Of a stretch of DNA of 64,000 nucleotides, positions 33,170-44,065 are shown in pieces. The position numbers and the translations under genes are program-made. How positions within the stretch are numbered: position 1 is the first letter of the stretch; every line of letters starts with the position of its first letter. The stretch is from Mauremys mutica (lineage: Eukaryota; Chordata; Testudines; Geoemydidae), in the NCBI RefSeq assembly GCF_020497125.1, contig NW_025422982.1, positions 1 to 64,000 of the forward strand, given 5' to 3'. The notes under the pieces were generated by a model. That model worked only from the letters and a program-made list of their open reading frames with translations, was not told the origin of the DNA and searched no databases.

Positions 33170-34455
33170 AGAGCGCCCCCCGCCGAGGCCCCCAGTGCCC
33201 AGCCCTGCCCGCCAGAGGAGAGCTCCCCCTGCCCCCCCGCCGAGCCCCCAGCCGGTGCCCCCCAGCACCCAGCCCTGCCCGCCAGAGGAGAGCTCCCCCT
33301 GCCCCCCCGCCGAGCCCCCAGCCGGTGCCCCCCAGCTCCCAGCCCTGCCCGCCAGAGGAGAGCTCCCCCTGCCCCCCCGCTGAGCCCCCAGCCGGTGCCC
33401 CCCAGCACCCAGCCCTGCCTGCCAGGAGAGAGTGCCCCCCACCCCGCCAACGAGCACCCCCTGCCAAACACCTGGCCCCGCGCCCCCCGCCGAGTCCTCC
33501 GCCCGGTGCCCCCCAGCACCCAGCCCTGACTCCAGAGGAGAGCTCCCCCTGCCCCCCCGCCGAGCCCCCCAGCCGGTGCCCCCCAGCACCCAGCCCTGCC
33601 TGCCAGGAGAGAGTGCCCCCCACCCGCCAACGAGCACCCCCTGCCAAACACCTGGCCCAGCGCCCCCCCGCCGAGTCCTCCGCCCGGTGCCCCCCAGCGC
33701 CCAGCCCTGCCCGCCAGGGGAGAGCTCCCCCTGCCCCCCCGCCGAGCCCCCCCGCCGGTGCCCCCCAGCACCCAGACCTGCCTGCCAGGAGAGAGTGCCC
33801 CCCACCCTGCCGACGAGCACCCCCTGCCAAACACCTGGCCCAGCGCCCCCCGCCGAGTCCTCCGCCCGGTGCCCCCCAGCGCCCTGCCCTGACTCCAGGG
33901 GAGAGCTCCCCCTGCCCCCCCGCCGAGCCCCCCAGCCGGTGCCCCCCAGCACCCAGCCCTGCCTGCCAGGAGAGAGTGCCCCCCACCCTGCCGACGAGCA
34001 CCCCCTGCCAAACACCTGGCCCAGCGCCCCCCGCCGAGCCCTCCGCCCGGTGCCCCCCAGCGCCCAGCCCTGCCCACCAGGGGAGAGCTCCCCCTGCCCC
34101 CCCGCCGAGCCCCCCAGCCGGTGCCCCCCAGCACCCAGCCCTGCCTGCCAGGAGAGATTGCCCCCCACCCCACCAACGAGCACCCCCTGCCAAACACCTG
34201 GCCCAGCGCCCCCCGCCGAGCCCTCCGCCCGGTGCCCCCCAGCGCCCAGCCCTGACTCCAGGGGAGAGCTCCCCCTGCCCCCCCACCCAGCCCCCCAGCC
34301 GGTGCCCCCCAGCACCCAGCCCTGCCTGCCAGGAGAGAGTGCTCCCCACCCTGCCGACGAGCACCCCCTGCCAAACACCTGGCCCAGCGCCCCCTGCCGA
34401 GCCCTCCGCCCGGTGCCCCCCAGCGCCCAGCCCTGACTCCAGGGCAAATCTCACA
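33170..34455 (+). repeat. Higher-order minisatellite between HAUS7 and DUSP9
   Basis: Left part: 73-bp units with CAGCCCTGCCCGCCAGAGGA and GAGCTCCCCCTGCCCCCCCG. Right part: about five higher-order units of roughly 180-190 bp that add GAACGAGCACCCCCTGCCAA-type and CACCTGGCCCAGCGCCCCCC segments. Confidence 0.9.
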
Positions 34456-34709
34456 GTTCTGCTCCCCCAGCTCCGGACGCAGCTGGCTGCGCAGGGGAAG
34501 GGCGGTGCTGGGAAGGGAAGCTGCAGGATGGATGGGGATGGGGGGCTGCTCAGGGAAGGGGGAAAAGGCCTGATACAGGTTCCCTCCCCCGGGGCAGGCT
34601 CCAGGGACTGATCCCCAGCTTGATCCCCACCCACAGCCAAGGCCCAGCGAGAAACTGGCCATGGCCTCTGCTAGGGGAAAAGTGAGGTTCTGACCCACCA
34701 GCCCCACTC

Positions 34710-34825
34710 TGCTCCCGGAGCCAGGAGAGAACCCAGGAGTCCTGGCTCCCAGCCCCCCCCTGCTGTAACCACCAGCCCCCACTCCCCTCCCAGAGCCGGG
34801 AGAGAACCCAGGAGTCCTGTGCTGG
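34710..34825 (-). repeat. Short family A repeat
   Basis: Two reverse units with the CTGTAACCACCAGCCCCCAC part. Just downstream of the DUSP9 distal poly(A) signal. Confidence 0.75.
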
Positions 34826-34879
34826 GGAGAAGAATCCCCTGCTGGAAAACACTGCAGGAAGAGGGGGTTTAAGTCCAGC

Positions 34880-34885
34880 TTTATT
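34880..34885 (-). terminator. Distal poly(A) signal, probably of DUSP9
   Basis: AATAAA on minus (TTTATT on plus) in the context GACAATAAAGCTGG. It is the last strong signal on this strand before HAUS7 upstream DNA. Confidence 0.6.
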
Positions 34886-35279
34886 GTCCCTGCTGGTTCC
34901 CAGCCCCGCCCCCCCTTCACAGCCCCTGGACACCCCGACAACAGCACGTCTGCTGCACTAGGTGGGGGGAAGTGTTAGAACAGTGAAAAAACAACCCCCC
35001 CCCCCAGCCACGGGCCCAAGCATCGGCTAGTGAGGATCAGTGTGACTGTCTGGCACCTGAACACACACACACGCATGGCACATCCCCTCCGGCAGAGACA
35101 CGCCAGGGTTCCTCTCCTCCAGCAGGGACACGTACGTGGGGACACCCATGGGACAGCTCCTCCAGCAGGGATGGACAGACGGACACCGTTCTTTCCTGGC
35201 TCCCAGGTCTCTGCTGCAAACCCACCGCAACACAATCTGGTTTTCAGGCCGGGAACCCTACTGAGAACTGGTTCTAGAG

Positions 35280-36790
35280 TTGCCAACTAGCCCCAGTTCC
35301 AATCCAGTTGTTCAAAACCCACGAGCACATGGCTGGACGTGGTCCAGGTCAGCGTTCAGTCTCGGGGTGACATTCCAGTGTAGGCATTGCGGTGAGGTCT
35401 GATGGGGAAGTGTCCTGATTCAACTTCTGGAGCTGCAAGTTCTAGACTCCAGCAGCGTAGCCTAACTGGCTCTAGAACCAAAAGAGACCAGCAAGGCAGG
35501 CGACTGGGCTCTGGATCCTTGTTCTAGGGCCCAGGTTCCAGACCTGGCACTGGAGATCACTCGACCCACTTCGAGATCTGCCGGTTCTAGACTCTGGCAT
35601 GATTATTACTCTCATGGTGGCTCTAGAACCAATGGTCCAAACAAGATGGGCATTCTCTAGCTTTGTTGTATAGCCAGGGAGGTTCCAAACCTGGCCCACA
35701 TGGCTTTTAAAGGATAATGCTCAAGCAATAAGGTTCTAGATAGGGTGGATCACCAATCCTGGCTACAGGTCCCAGACCTGGCACTGGAGAATCCTGAACA
35801 TGGTTCTAGGGCTGTAGCTTGTAGGTTCCATCATAGTAGATTGGTAGCTTTAGAACCAAAAGGTCTCAACAAGGCAGGTAAATGTTGGCTCTGGATCCTG
35901 GTTCCAGAACTGCTGTTCCAGACCTGGCACTGGCTAATGGGGATTCCTTCACCCACATCTAGAGCTGCAGGATCTAGATTGTGGAATGGTAGCTCAGTGT
36001 CTTATAACTCTCACTGTTGCTTTAGAGCAAAAGAAGGCAGTTAATATAGGTCCTCTGTCTTTGTTTTAGAGATGCATATTGCAGACCTGGTTCTGTAGAT
36101 TCCTTAATCCACTTCTAGAACTGCGGGTTCTAGACTCCACCTTGGTGGTTTCTAACTCTTATTATGGCTCTACAACTACTGGCTCAAACAAGGCAGACAA
36201 TTGTTGGTTCCACATCCTGGTTCCAGAGCTTCAGGTTCCAGATCTCGCATGTGGTTTTGAAATGGTAGTTCTGGTGCAATCAGATTCTAGGTGCAGCTGA
36301 TCTCCCCCATTCTAGAGGCCCAGATTGCAGACATGGCATTAGCAGTCAAGATTTCTTAATCTGCCTCTATAGCTGCACGTTCTATGCTCCAGCATGATCG
36401 TTTACTGGCTTAATATTCTCCTAATTGAACCTCTAGAACCAAATGTCCAAACAAGATAGTTGATGCAGGTTCCAGGTTCACGTTCTGATGGTTCTGCAAT
36501 GGCTCTGGGGCACCGCTGAATTCTAGAGGTCCAGGTTCCAGACGTGGCATGGCATTCAAGCTCCCATCTGTAGAGCGAAGAGTTCTAGGCTCCAGCATGA
36601 CTTCACTGGGTTTTATTTTCCTTGTAGTTCCGGAACCAAAAGTGCAAACAAGGAAGTTAATTGCAGCTTCTGGGTCCCTATTCCAGAGCTGCAGGTTCCA
36701 GACCTGGCTCCAGAGCACAGATCCCAGAAAAGGCAGGTCTAGATTCATCCCCGCAGGTTCTAGCGTCCTGCCAAGGCCTAGGTTAGCCAC
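35280..36790 (-). repeat. Degenerate TTCTAGA/TTCCAGACCTGG repeat in the DUSP9 3' UTR
   Basis: At least nine diverged copies of CAGGTTCCAGACCTGGCACT (near 35535, 35680, 35767, 35905, 36070, 36235, 36325, 36535, 36690) at irregular spacing, interleaved with GGTTCTAGA and CTCTAGAACCAAA. Much older than the neighbouring arrays. Confidence 0.75.
36612..36617 (-). terminator. Proximal candidate poly(A) signal of DUSP9
   Basis: AATAAA on minus (TTTATT on plus, within GGTTTTATTTTCC), 237 nt after the DUSP9 stop codon. It would give a short 3' UTR isoform. Confidence 0.4.
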
Positions 36791-36853
36791 ATATCCCCTG
36801 GTAACCCCACCGACGCCTAGATTAGCCATGGGGCTCATGGGGGGTGGCAGGGG

Positions 36854-39091
36854 CTACGTGGGGTAACGCTGGAAGCTGCCACCCTCTTGCTCACATTCGG
36901 AGGGTGGCGGTGTGAAGAAGCAGCCTGGGGAGGAGGTGGGTGTCTGGCCGTGGCCGTCGGGGGCTCCGGGGGTCGCTGGCGATCCCTCGGCCAGCCCCAG
37001 TTCCCTTTCAAAGTCCAGCAGCTGCCCCATGAAGTTGAAGTTGGGCGAGATGTCGGCCTTCTTGCGCTTGACCAGGTCGTAGGCGTCGTTGAGCGACAGG
37101 TTGAGGCGCTGCATGAGGTAGGCCACCGTCACCGTCACCGAGCGGCTCACACCCGCCAGGCAGTGAACAAGGATGCCGCAGTTCTGGGACACGGCCTCGT
37201 CTGGGGAGGGGGAGAGACGGGGATGGGGATGGGGAGGGGGGTTACGGGAGCGTCGGCATTGTCGGCACCCTCTCTAGGGTATGGCCGTCGTTAGCAGCCC
37301 CTTGAAGTCAGAGAACTGCATAGACGAGCTCCGCTGGGTTCTCCAGTCCCTGGGGGAGGACGGGGGGAAGGGCTGGACCATGGTCAGTGAGATGGAGAGG
37401 GGGCTCATGGGGTGGGATGGGAACTCAGGCAGTGGGGAGGAGGAAGGGGGATGGAATGGACCACGGTCACTGGTCCATAGGGAGTCGGGGGACTGAAGAT
37501 GGGAAGGACATACAGGGACATACGGGGCAGACCAGACCACGGTCAATGAGCCATGGGGGCAGTGGACGGGATGGACCACGGTCTCTGAGGTATGGGGGCA
37601 GGGGGAACAAGGAGAGGATGGATGGACAACAGCCAATGCGAGGCAGAGGGGGCTGATGGGATTGCAAGGAACCAAAGTCAATGAGCTGAGGGGGACATGG
37701 GGAAGGATTGGGAGGGGGTAGAGAGGGTTTACTGGGGGTGAGGGTACAGATGGGGGGCGCTGTGGGGGCGTCGTGGGGCCAGCAGGGCTCCCGGGCACGG
37801 GGGGCAGAGAGGCTGCACTGGGACTGGAGGCACAGGTGGGGGCACCGTGGGGGGCGCCGTGGGGCCGGCAGGGCTCCCGGGCACGGGGGGCAGAGAGGCT
37901 GCACTGGGACTGGGGGCACAGGTGGGGGCACCGTGGGGGGCGCCGTGGGGCCGGCAGGGCTCCCGGGCACGGGGGGCAGAGAGGCTGCACTGGGACTGGG
38001 GGCACAGGTGGGGGCACCGTGGGGGGCGCCGTGGGGCCGGCAGGGCTCCCGGGCACGGGGGGCAGAGAGGCTGCACTGGGACTGGGGGCACAGGTGGGGG
38101 CGCCGTGGGGCACCGGCACTCACCGATGAAGGCGATGGCCTCCGGGAAGAAGCGGGCCAGGTTCTGGCTCCAGTGGTCCGAGATGGGGATCTGCTTGTAG
38201 CGGAAGCCGCCCTGCTCCTCAAAGAGGTTGGGCAGGTTGGGGGTGACGTTGAGGATGTAGCGGATGCCGAGCCGGGCCAGCGTCTCCATGTTGGCCGAGT
38301 CTCGGGCGCTGCCCAGGTAGAGGTGAGGCAGGATCTGCACCGGGTAGGACGGGGGGCTGGCTGCCTCCGAGTCCCCCCCCCCGCCGCTCAGGGGTCCCGA
38401 GTCCCCGTCCGAGCCCAGGCTCAGCCCCCCCAGCCCCACCACCGGGGTCCCTGTAGGAGCGGGGGAGCTGCTGGCGCCGGGCACCTCCGGGCTGGTCTCG
38501 CAGTGATCTGGCCACTCGGACTGGAACTTGGAGAAGCCCCCTGCGGGCGGAGCAGGTGTGTTAGTATCAGTGATATTCTAGTGGGCCCTGGGGCAGGGCC
38601 GTCACCCCCAGCTCCGCTCAGACCCCCCTCTCCCGCCTGGGATCGCACCGGGGAAACTGAGGCACAGCCAGACCCTCCCCTAGGCCGCTGGGCCTGTGTC
38701 TCTGCTCTGCAGTGAGCGGGGGCGGGGGGCAGCGAGGGGCGGGGGCCCGGCCGCGGCACCGACCTTGCAGGTAATACGCCGTGCAGCCTTCCTCCCGCAG
38801 CTTGCGCAGGAGCGTGGCCAGCACCGACTCCTGGCCGCAGCGCGGCAGCGTGGCCGTGGCCTCGTCGTACAGCAGGACGGCGCCCGGCGCGGGCGGGAGC
38901 AGCGCCCGCACCGACAGCTTCCCCTTGCGCAGCCGCCTCAGCAGCAGCCCCGGCAAGGCCACGCTCAGCGCCCGGGCCACGTGGCAGGAGTCGTAGCGCT
39001 CCCGGCTGCGGCAATCCAGGATGTGCAGCCGGGCAGCCGGGGACGCCAGCTCCCCGCAGAGCCACAGGGTGGATTTCCCCAGGGCTTCCAT
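36854..39091 (-). CDS. DUSP9: Dual-specificity phosphatase 9 (MKP-4)
   Basis: Cytoplasmic MAP-kinase phosphatase that removes phospho-Thr and phospho-Tyr mainly from ERK. Coding exons: 39091-38764, 38540-38124, 37200-36854 (TAG), all phase-consistent, 363 residues (human 384). The N-terminal rhodanese-like domain includes the kinase-interaction motif [18 protein letters not shown] at about residues 49-66. A Ser/Gly-rich linker follows, then the catalytic domain from about residue 150 ([18 protein letters not shown]). Asp231 in QIPISDHW is the general acid. HCLAGVSRS holds the nucleophile Cys262 and Arg268. The start at [11 protein letters not shown] matches human DUSP9 MEGLGRSCLWL; upstream in-frame sequence starts only at a GTG and is disregarded. 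The C-terminus ends in a Ser/Pro-rich tail with FFTPP, as in human. Divergent to CCNQ. Confidence 0.96.
37770..38115 (+). repeat. 86-bp minisatellite, DUSP9 intron between catalytic exons
   Basis: Four near-identical units (GGCAGGGCTCCCGGGCACGG, GGGGCAGAGAGGCTGCACTG, GGACTGGGGGCACAGGTGGG), ending within 10 bp of the exon donor at 38123-38122. Confidence 0.9.
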
Positions 39092-39639
39092 GGGGACAAG
39101 CCGGTCCTGTCCCACGGCGCCACGGCTCAGCGTGGACCCGGGCTGGCGAGGCGGCCGCCTGGACTCAGGTCACCGGCTGCCCATCCGCCTCTGGAGGGGC
39201 CAGCGGACGCCCCCGTCGCTGTCCCCGTCTGTGCGCGTGGGGGTGAGGCCAGGGCAGATCTCAACCCCTGGAGCGAGGGCAGCTCGGGGTCACGGCTCCA
39301 GCCCCTGGCGGCTTCGCAGGGAGGCGTCCCCCGATCCCAGGAGCAGCTTCCTCTCCAGTCGCCGCTGCCTGGCTGGGCTGCAGAGCCTGGGGTGGCCGGA
39401 GAAAGGCCTCAGCCCGGGATAGAGCCGGGGCACAGGGGGCATCTGGGTGGTGAGGGAGACGAGGCCCAGCTGCCACTCGGGGCTCCACGCAGACCTGCCA
39501 GGGAGAGCGGATGGGAGTCAGCGAGCCGCAGTGGGGGGAGGGAGAGCAGGAGATCCTAGCACCATGCCGGCCCCCTGCATCCTGCCCCAGAGCCGTGACA
39601 CATCCCCTGGGAGCGCAGGCCGTGGGGCGGGAAGTGTGA

Positions 39640-39845
39640 CTGCTGGCGCCCCTCACTCCCGACCCGCAGCCCCTGCCAGCCCAGCCCTGCCCCCCCAGCC
39701 CTGCCGGTGCCCCTCACTCCCGACCCGCAGCCCCTGCCAGCCCAGCCCTGCCCCCCCAGCCCTGCCGGTGCCCCTCACTCCTGACCCGCAGCCCCTGCCC
39801 CCCCAGCCCTGCCGGTGCCCCTCACTCCCGACCCACAGCCCCCTG
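39640..39845 (+). repeat. Family B minisatellite upstream of DUSP9 coding exons
   Basis: Four forward units of about 56 bp. Confidence 0.88.
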
Positions 39846-40129
39846 CCCCGGCTCCAGGCTGTAGCTGGCTCCCTGCGCAGAGGATGTGGAGGGCGTGGGG
39901 GGAGGGGAGCGGCTCAGCTGGCGTCCATGGGCCAGGCCCGGTGAAGGGCCCAGCCGAGGGTCTGGCCAGCTGCCAAGCGCTGATGTCAGCGTTAATTTGG
40001 CACCGGTATGAATAATTGATACTAACAGGAACCACAGACGTCCTCCGCCAGAGCATCCCCCTGGGACCCTGCCTGGGCTGGGGGGTCAGGATGCCTGGGT
40101 TCTCTCCCAGCTCTGCGAGGGTAGTGGGG

Positions 40130-40256
40130 CCTGGGGGTTTAGAATGTGGGGGGAGGGCTGGGGGTCAGGACACCTGGGTTCTATCCCCAGCTCTGCCCCC
40201 ATGCTGCTGTGTGACCTTGGATAAGTCGCCTCCCATCTGTGCCTCAGTTTCCCCTA
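40130..40256 (+). mobile_element. MIR/CORE-SINE-like element, head to core
   Basis: A family A-like head (GGGTCAGGACACCTGGGTTC / TATCCCCAGCTCTGCC) is joined directly to GCTGCTGTGTGACCTTGG, ATAAGTCGCC and CTGTGCCTCAGTTTCCCC. This is the conserved order of a tRNA-derived MIR-type SINE (family recognised from memory). Confidence 0.8.
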
Positions 40257-40279
40257 TCACTTCTTTGTCTGTCCATGGC

Positions 40280-40420
40280 AGCGTGCCCTGGTGGGCAGAG
40301 CCCGGGACTCAGGACTCCTGGCTCGTATTCCCTGCTTTGCCACTGCCCTCCGGGGTGAACGTGTGCAATTCACAACACCGCTCTGTGCCTCGGTTCCCCC
40401 ACCGGGCAGGATGCCGCCGA
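40280..40420 (+). mobile_element. Second MIR/CORE-SINE-like copy
   Basis: CTGGTGGGCAGAGCCCGGGA, CTCAGGACTCCTGGCTCGTA, then TTGCCACTGCC and CTCTGTGCCTCGGTTCCCCC, same order as the copy directly to its left but more diverged. Confidence 0.7.
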
Positions 40421-40624
40421 GCCCCTTGATCCAGCGCTCCAGGAGCGGCTGCTGAAATGCGCTGGACAGGAGCAAGTCGCCGTGCGGGGTCCCAGGGGAC
40501 GACGGTTCTAGTGCGCAAACGGGGTAGCGCACAGGCCCAGGAAGAGGGGCTGAGTGGGCAGGACGGTTCTACCTCTGTGCTCTGCCAGCACCTGTGGCCT
40601 CACCTGCGCTGGCTCCTGCTCAGC

Positions 40625-40760
40625 AGTGCCCTGTGAGGTGGGGGCAAGCAATGCTCACTGCAGGTGGGAAAACTGAGGCACAGAGCAGGAAAGCAATTTG
40701 CTCACCTCTGCTCTAGTCCTGAATCTGTCATCAGGAGTCCTGGCTCCCAGCCCCTCCTGT
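40625..40760 (-). mobile_element. MIR/CORE-SINE-like copy from which a family A array extends
   Basis: Reverse orientation: CAGGTGGGAAAACTGAGGCA, CAGAGCAGGAAAGCAATTTG, then AGTCCTGAATCTGTCATCAG running straight into AGTCCTGGCTCCCAGCCCCT, the first unit of the array at 40735-42095. Confidence 0.75.
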
Positions 40761-42095
40761 TCTAACCACCAACCCCCTCCCAGAGCCGGGGAGAGAACCC
40801 AGGAGTCCTGGCTCCCAGCCCCTCCTGTTCTAACCACCAGCCCCCTCCCAGAGCCAGGGAGAGAACCCAGGAGTCCTGGCTCCCAGCCCCTCCTGTTCTA
40901 ACCACCAGCCCCCTCCCAGAGCCGGGGAGAGAACCCAGGAGTCCTGGCTCCCAGCCCCTCCTGTTCTAACCACCAGCCCCCTCCCAGAGCCGGGGAGAGA
41001 ACCCAGGAGTCCTGGCTCCCAGCCCCTCCTGGTCTAACCAGCACCCCCCACTGCCCTCCCAGAGCCGGGGAGAGAACCCAGGAGTCCTGGCTCCCAGCCC
41101 CTCCTGTTCTAACCACCAGCCCCCTCCCAGAGCCGGGGAGAGAACCCAGGAGTCCGGGCTCCCAGCCCCTCCTGTTCTAACCACCAACCCCCTCCCAGAG
41201 CCGGGGAGAGAACCCAGGAGTCCTGGCTCCCAGCCCCTCCTGTTCTAACCACCAGCCCCCTCCCAGAGCCAGTGAGAGAACCCAGGAGTCCTGGCTCCCA
41301 GCCCCTCCTGGTCTAACCACCAGCCCCCACTGCCCTCCCAGAGCCGGGGAGAGAACCCAGGAGTCCTGGCTCCCAGCCCCTCCTGTTCTAACCACCAGCC
41401 CCCACTGCCCTCCCAGAGCCGGGGAGAGAACCCAGGAGTCCTGGCTCCCAGCCCCTCCTGTTCTAACCACCAGCCCCCTCCCAGAGCCAGGGAGAGAACC
41501 CAGGAGTCCTGACTCCCAGCCCCTCCTGTTCTAACCAGCACCCCCCACTGCCCTCCCAGAGCCGGGAGAGAACCCAGGAGTCCTGGCTCCCAGCCCCTCC
41601 TGGTCTAACCAGCACCCCCCACTGCCCTCCCAGAGCCGGGGAGAGAACCCAGGAGTCCTGGCTCCCAGCCCCTCCTGTTCTAACCACCAGCCCCCTCCCA
41701 GAGCCGGGGAGAGAACCCAGGAGTCCTGGCTCCCAGCCCCTCCTGGTCTAACCACCAGCCCCCACTGCCCTCCCAGAGCCGGGGAGAGAACCCAGGAGTC
41801 CTGGCTCCCAGCCCCTCCTGTTCTAACCAGCACCCCCCACTCCCCTCCCAGAGCCGGGGAGAGAACCCAGGAGTCCTGGCTCCCAGCCCCGCCTGCTCTA
41901 ACCCACCAGCCCCCTCCCAGAGCCGGGGAGAGAACCCAGGAGTCCTGGCTCCCAGCCCCTCCTGTTCTAACCACCAGCCCCCTCCCAGAGCCAGGGAGAG
42001 AACCCAGGAGTCCTGGCTCCCAGCCCCCCCTGCTCTAACCACCAGCCCCCACTGCCCTCCCAGAGCCGGAGCCGGAGAGAACCCAGGCGTCCGGG
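40735..42095 (-). repeat. Family A minisatellite, largest array, DUSP9 5' intron
   Basis: About 20 reverse units of 61-79 bp (GAGAGAACCCAGGAGTCCTG, GCTCCCAGCCCCTCCTGTTC, TAACCACCAGCCCCCTCCC). Long and short subtypes alternate with a CACTGCC insertion in the long ones. It ends beside the donor of the probable DUSP9 non-coding exon. Confidence 0.93.
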
Positions 42096-42104
42096 CTCAC
42101 TCAC

Positions 42105-42250
42105 CACAATGACCCCAGCCCCTGTCCGTCTGGATCCTGCTCCGCTCCGCTCCGCTCCCCCTGGCCGCTGCCCGCCGCCCACAGTCCGCGGAGCCCCTGG
42201 GCCCCGCCCGAGGCCCCGCCAGGCTCCCGGCGCTGGGGCTGCGGCGGGCG
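42105..42250 (-). other. DUSP9: Probable DUSP9 non-coding first exon and CpG-rich promoter
   Basis: On minus, a CpG-rich leader with GGAGC repeats ends at 42105 in CATTGTG followed by the consensus donor GTGAGTGAG. A good acceptor, CTCTCCCTGGCAG, ends at about 39498, upstream of the DUSP9 ATG. Together these suggest a 5' UTR exon 3 kb upstream of the coding start. The 5' end is not defined by sequence. Assignment to DUSP9 is inferred from strand and position. Confidence 0.5.
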
Positions 42251-42359
42251 GTGCGCAGGGCCCGCCCGGCTCCACGTGCGGGCTGTGTACAGCCCGGGGC
42301 CACGCCCAGCCCGGCCCGGATTGGTGGGGAAGAGCCTGAGTGGGCGGGGCGTGACAACC

Positions 42360-42960
42360 TGAGGGGCTGGGAGCCAGGACTCCTGGGTTCTCTCCCCGGC
42401 TCTGGGAGGGGAGTGGGGGCTGGTGGGTCAGAGCCGGGGGGCTGGGAGCCAGGACTCCTGGGTTCTCTCCCCAGCTCTGGGAGGGGAGTGGGGGCTGGTG
42501 GGTCAGAGCCGGGGGGCTGGGAGCCAGGACTCCTGGGTTCTCTCCCTAACTCTGGGAGGGGAGTGGGGGCTGGTGGGTCAGAGAGCAGGCGGGGCTGGGA
42601 GCCAGGACTCCTGGGTTCTCTCCCTGACTCTGGGAGGGGAGTGGGGGCTGGTGGGTCAGAGAGCAGGCGGGGCTGGGAGCCAGGACTCCTGGGTTCTCTC
42701 CCTGACTCTGGGAGGGGAGTGGGGGCTGGTGGGTCAGAGCAGGCGGGGCTGGGAGCCAGGACTCCTGGGTTCTCTCCCTGGCTCTGGGAGGGGAGTGGGG
42801 GCTGGTGGGTCAGAGCAGGCGGGGCTGGGAGCCAGGACTCCTGGGTTCTCTCCCCGGCTCTGGGAGGGGAGTGGGGGCTGGTGGGTCAGAGCGGGGGGGC
42901 TGGGAGCCAGGACTCCTGGGTTCTCTCCCTGGCTCGGGGGTGGGGGCGTGTCTGGTGGGG
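42360..42960 (+). repeat. Family A minisatellite upstream of the DUSP9 first exon
   Basis: Eight forward units of about 75 bp with GTGGGGGCTGGTGGGTCAGA linkers. Opposite orientation to the array across the CpG-rich first exon, forming an inverted pair around the promoter. Confidence 0.92.
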
Positions 42961-43719
42961 GAGAGGAGGGTGGGGTTCTCCTCCTGCCTGTGGAACAGAG
43001 GAAGCGGCAGGACTCCTGGGTCCTTTACCTCTCCATGCCTTTGGAGGCAGGCCAAATCCCATGGCCTCTGTGTGTGACTCAGTTTCCCTGTTGGGTGCTC
43101 TGTCAGGCCCGGGCTCGGCGCCCCGCAGGCTGACTCAGAGCACCGGGGCGCGGGGAGACAGGAGCCCAGAATAGTCGAACAATCTCACCCTCCCACAACA
43201 CAGCTCCTGTCGCCTTGGCAACAAGCAGAACTCCTCCAGCCGAGTGGGAGGGGGCTGGGGGGAGGATCGCTCGCTGGGAGGCTGACCCCTCATCGCCAGG
43301 TGTTAATTAATCCCAGCCACAGGGCAGGTAACAAATGCGGAAACTGAGTCACAGGCCTGCAGCCATGTCCCCCTCCCCCAGGAGGGGTGAGTCAGAGGCA
43401 CGGGACGGCCTGATGCTCACTCCCTGTTCTGGCAACCAAATCAGACCCCTCTCTGCAGCTGAGGGGACCCAGGAGTCCTGGCCGCCAGCCCCGCACCCCC
43501 TGCTCTGCCCAGGCCCCGGCTCAGTGCTAGTTAGTCACCCGGAGCGGGCGGATGGTGTCATCTGGGCCCATGACGAGTCCCCAGAGACACGCTGGAACTC
43601 AGCGACTCATGGCAAACCCACGCAGCCTGCAGTGCACCCCCAGGACACGCGCTCACATCCGCCCCCCAGCACCCTCACACACAGGGCCCCCTGCTCTGCC
43701 CCACCTGACACACAGCCCT

Positions 43720-44065
43720 CCTGGAGCTGGGAGAGAACCCAGGAGTCCTGGCTCCCAGCCCCCCGCCCCGCTCTACCTCACCAGCCCCCACCCCCCTCCC
43801 AGAGCCAGGGAGAGAACCCAGGAGTCCTGGCTCCCAGCCCCCCTGCTCTAACCCACCAGATGCCACCCCCCTCCCGGAGCCAGGGAGAGAACCTAGGAGT
43901 CCTGGCTCCCAGCCCCCCTGCTCTAACCCACCAGATGCCACCCCCCTCCCAGAGCCAGGGAGAGAACCCAGGAGTCCTGGCTCCCAGCCCCCCTGCTCTA
44001 ACCCACCAGATGCCACCCCCCTCCCAGAGCCAGGGAGAGAACCCAGGAGTCCTGGCTCCCAGCCC
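43720..44065 (-). repeat. Family A minisatellite
   Basis: Five reverse units of about 76 bp with ACCCACCAGATGCCACCCCC linkers. Confidence 0.9.

Larger units (their letters stand above)
34870..36853 (-). other. DUSP9: DUSP9 3' UTR, mostly a degenerate repeat
   Basis: From the stop at 36854 the minus strand runs to a strong AATAAA at 34885-34880 (context GACAATAAAGCTGG). A proximal AATAAA also occurs at 36617-36612. No coding sequence was recognised between them. The sequence is less GC-rich than its surroundings and consists largely of diverged copies of GGTTCTAGA...GTTCCAGACCTGGCACTGG. Which signal is used cannot be told from sequence. Confidence 0.55.

Noticed and set aside
39092..39115. 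Extended DUSP9 start (GTG at 39115)
   Set aside because: GTG starts are not expected here, and [11 protein letters not shown] at 39091 aligns with the known DUSP9 N-terminus.
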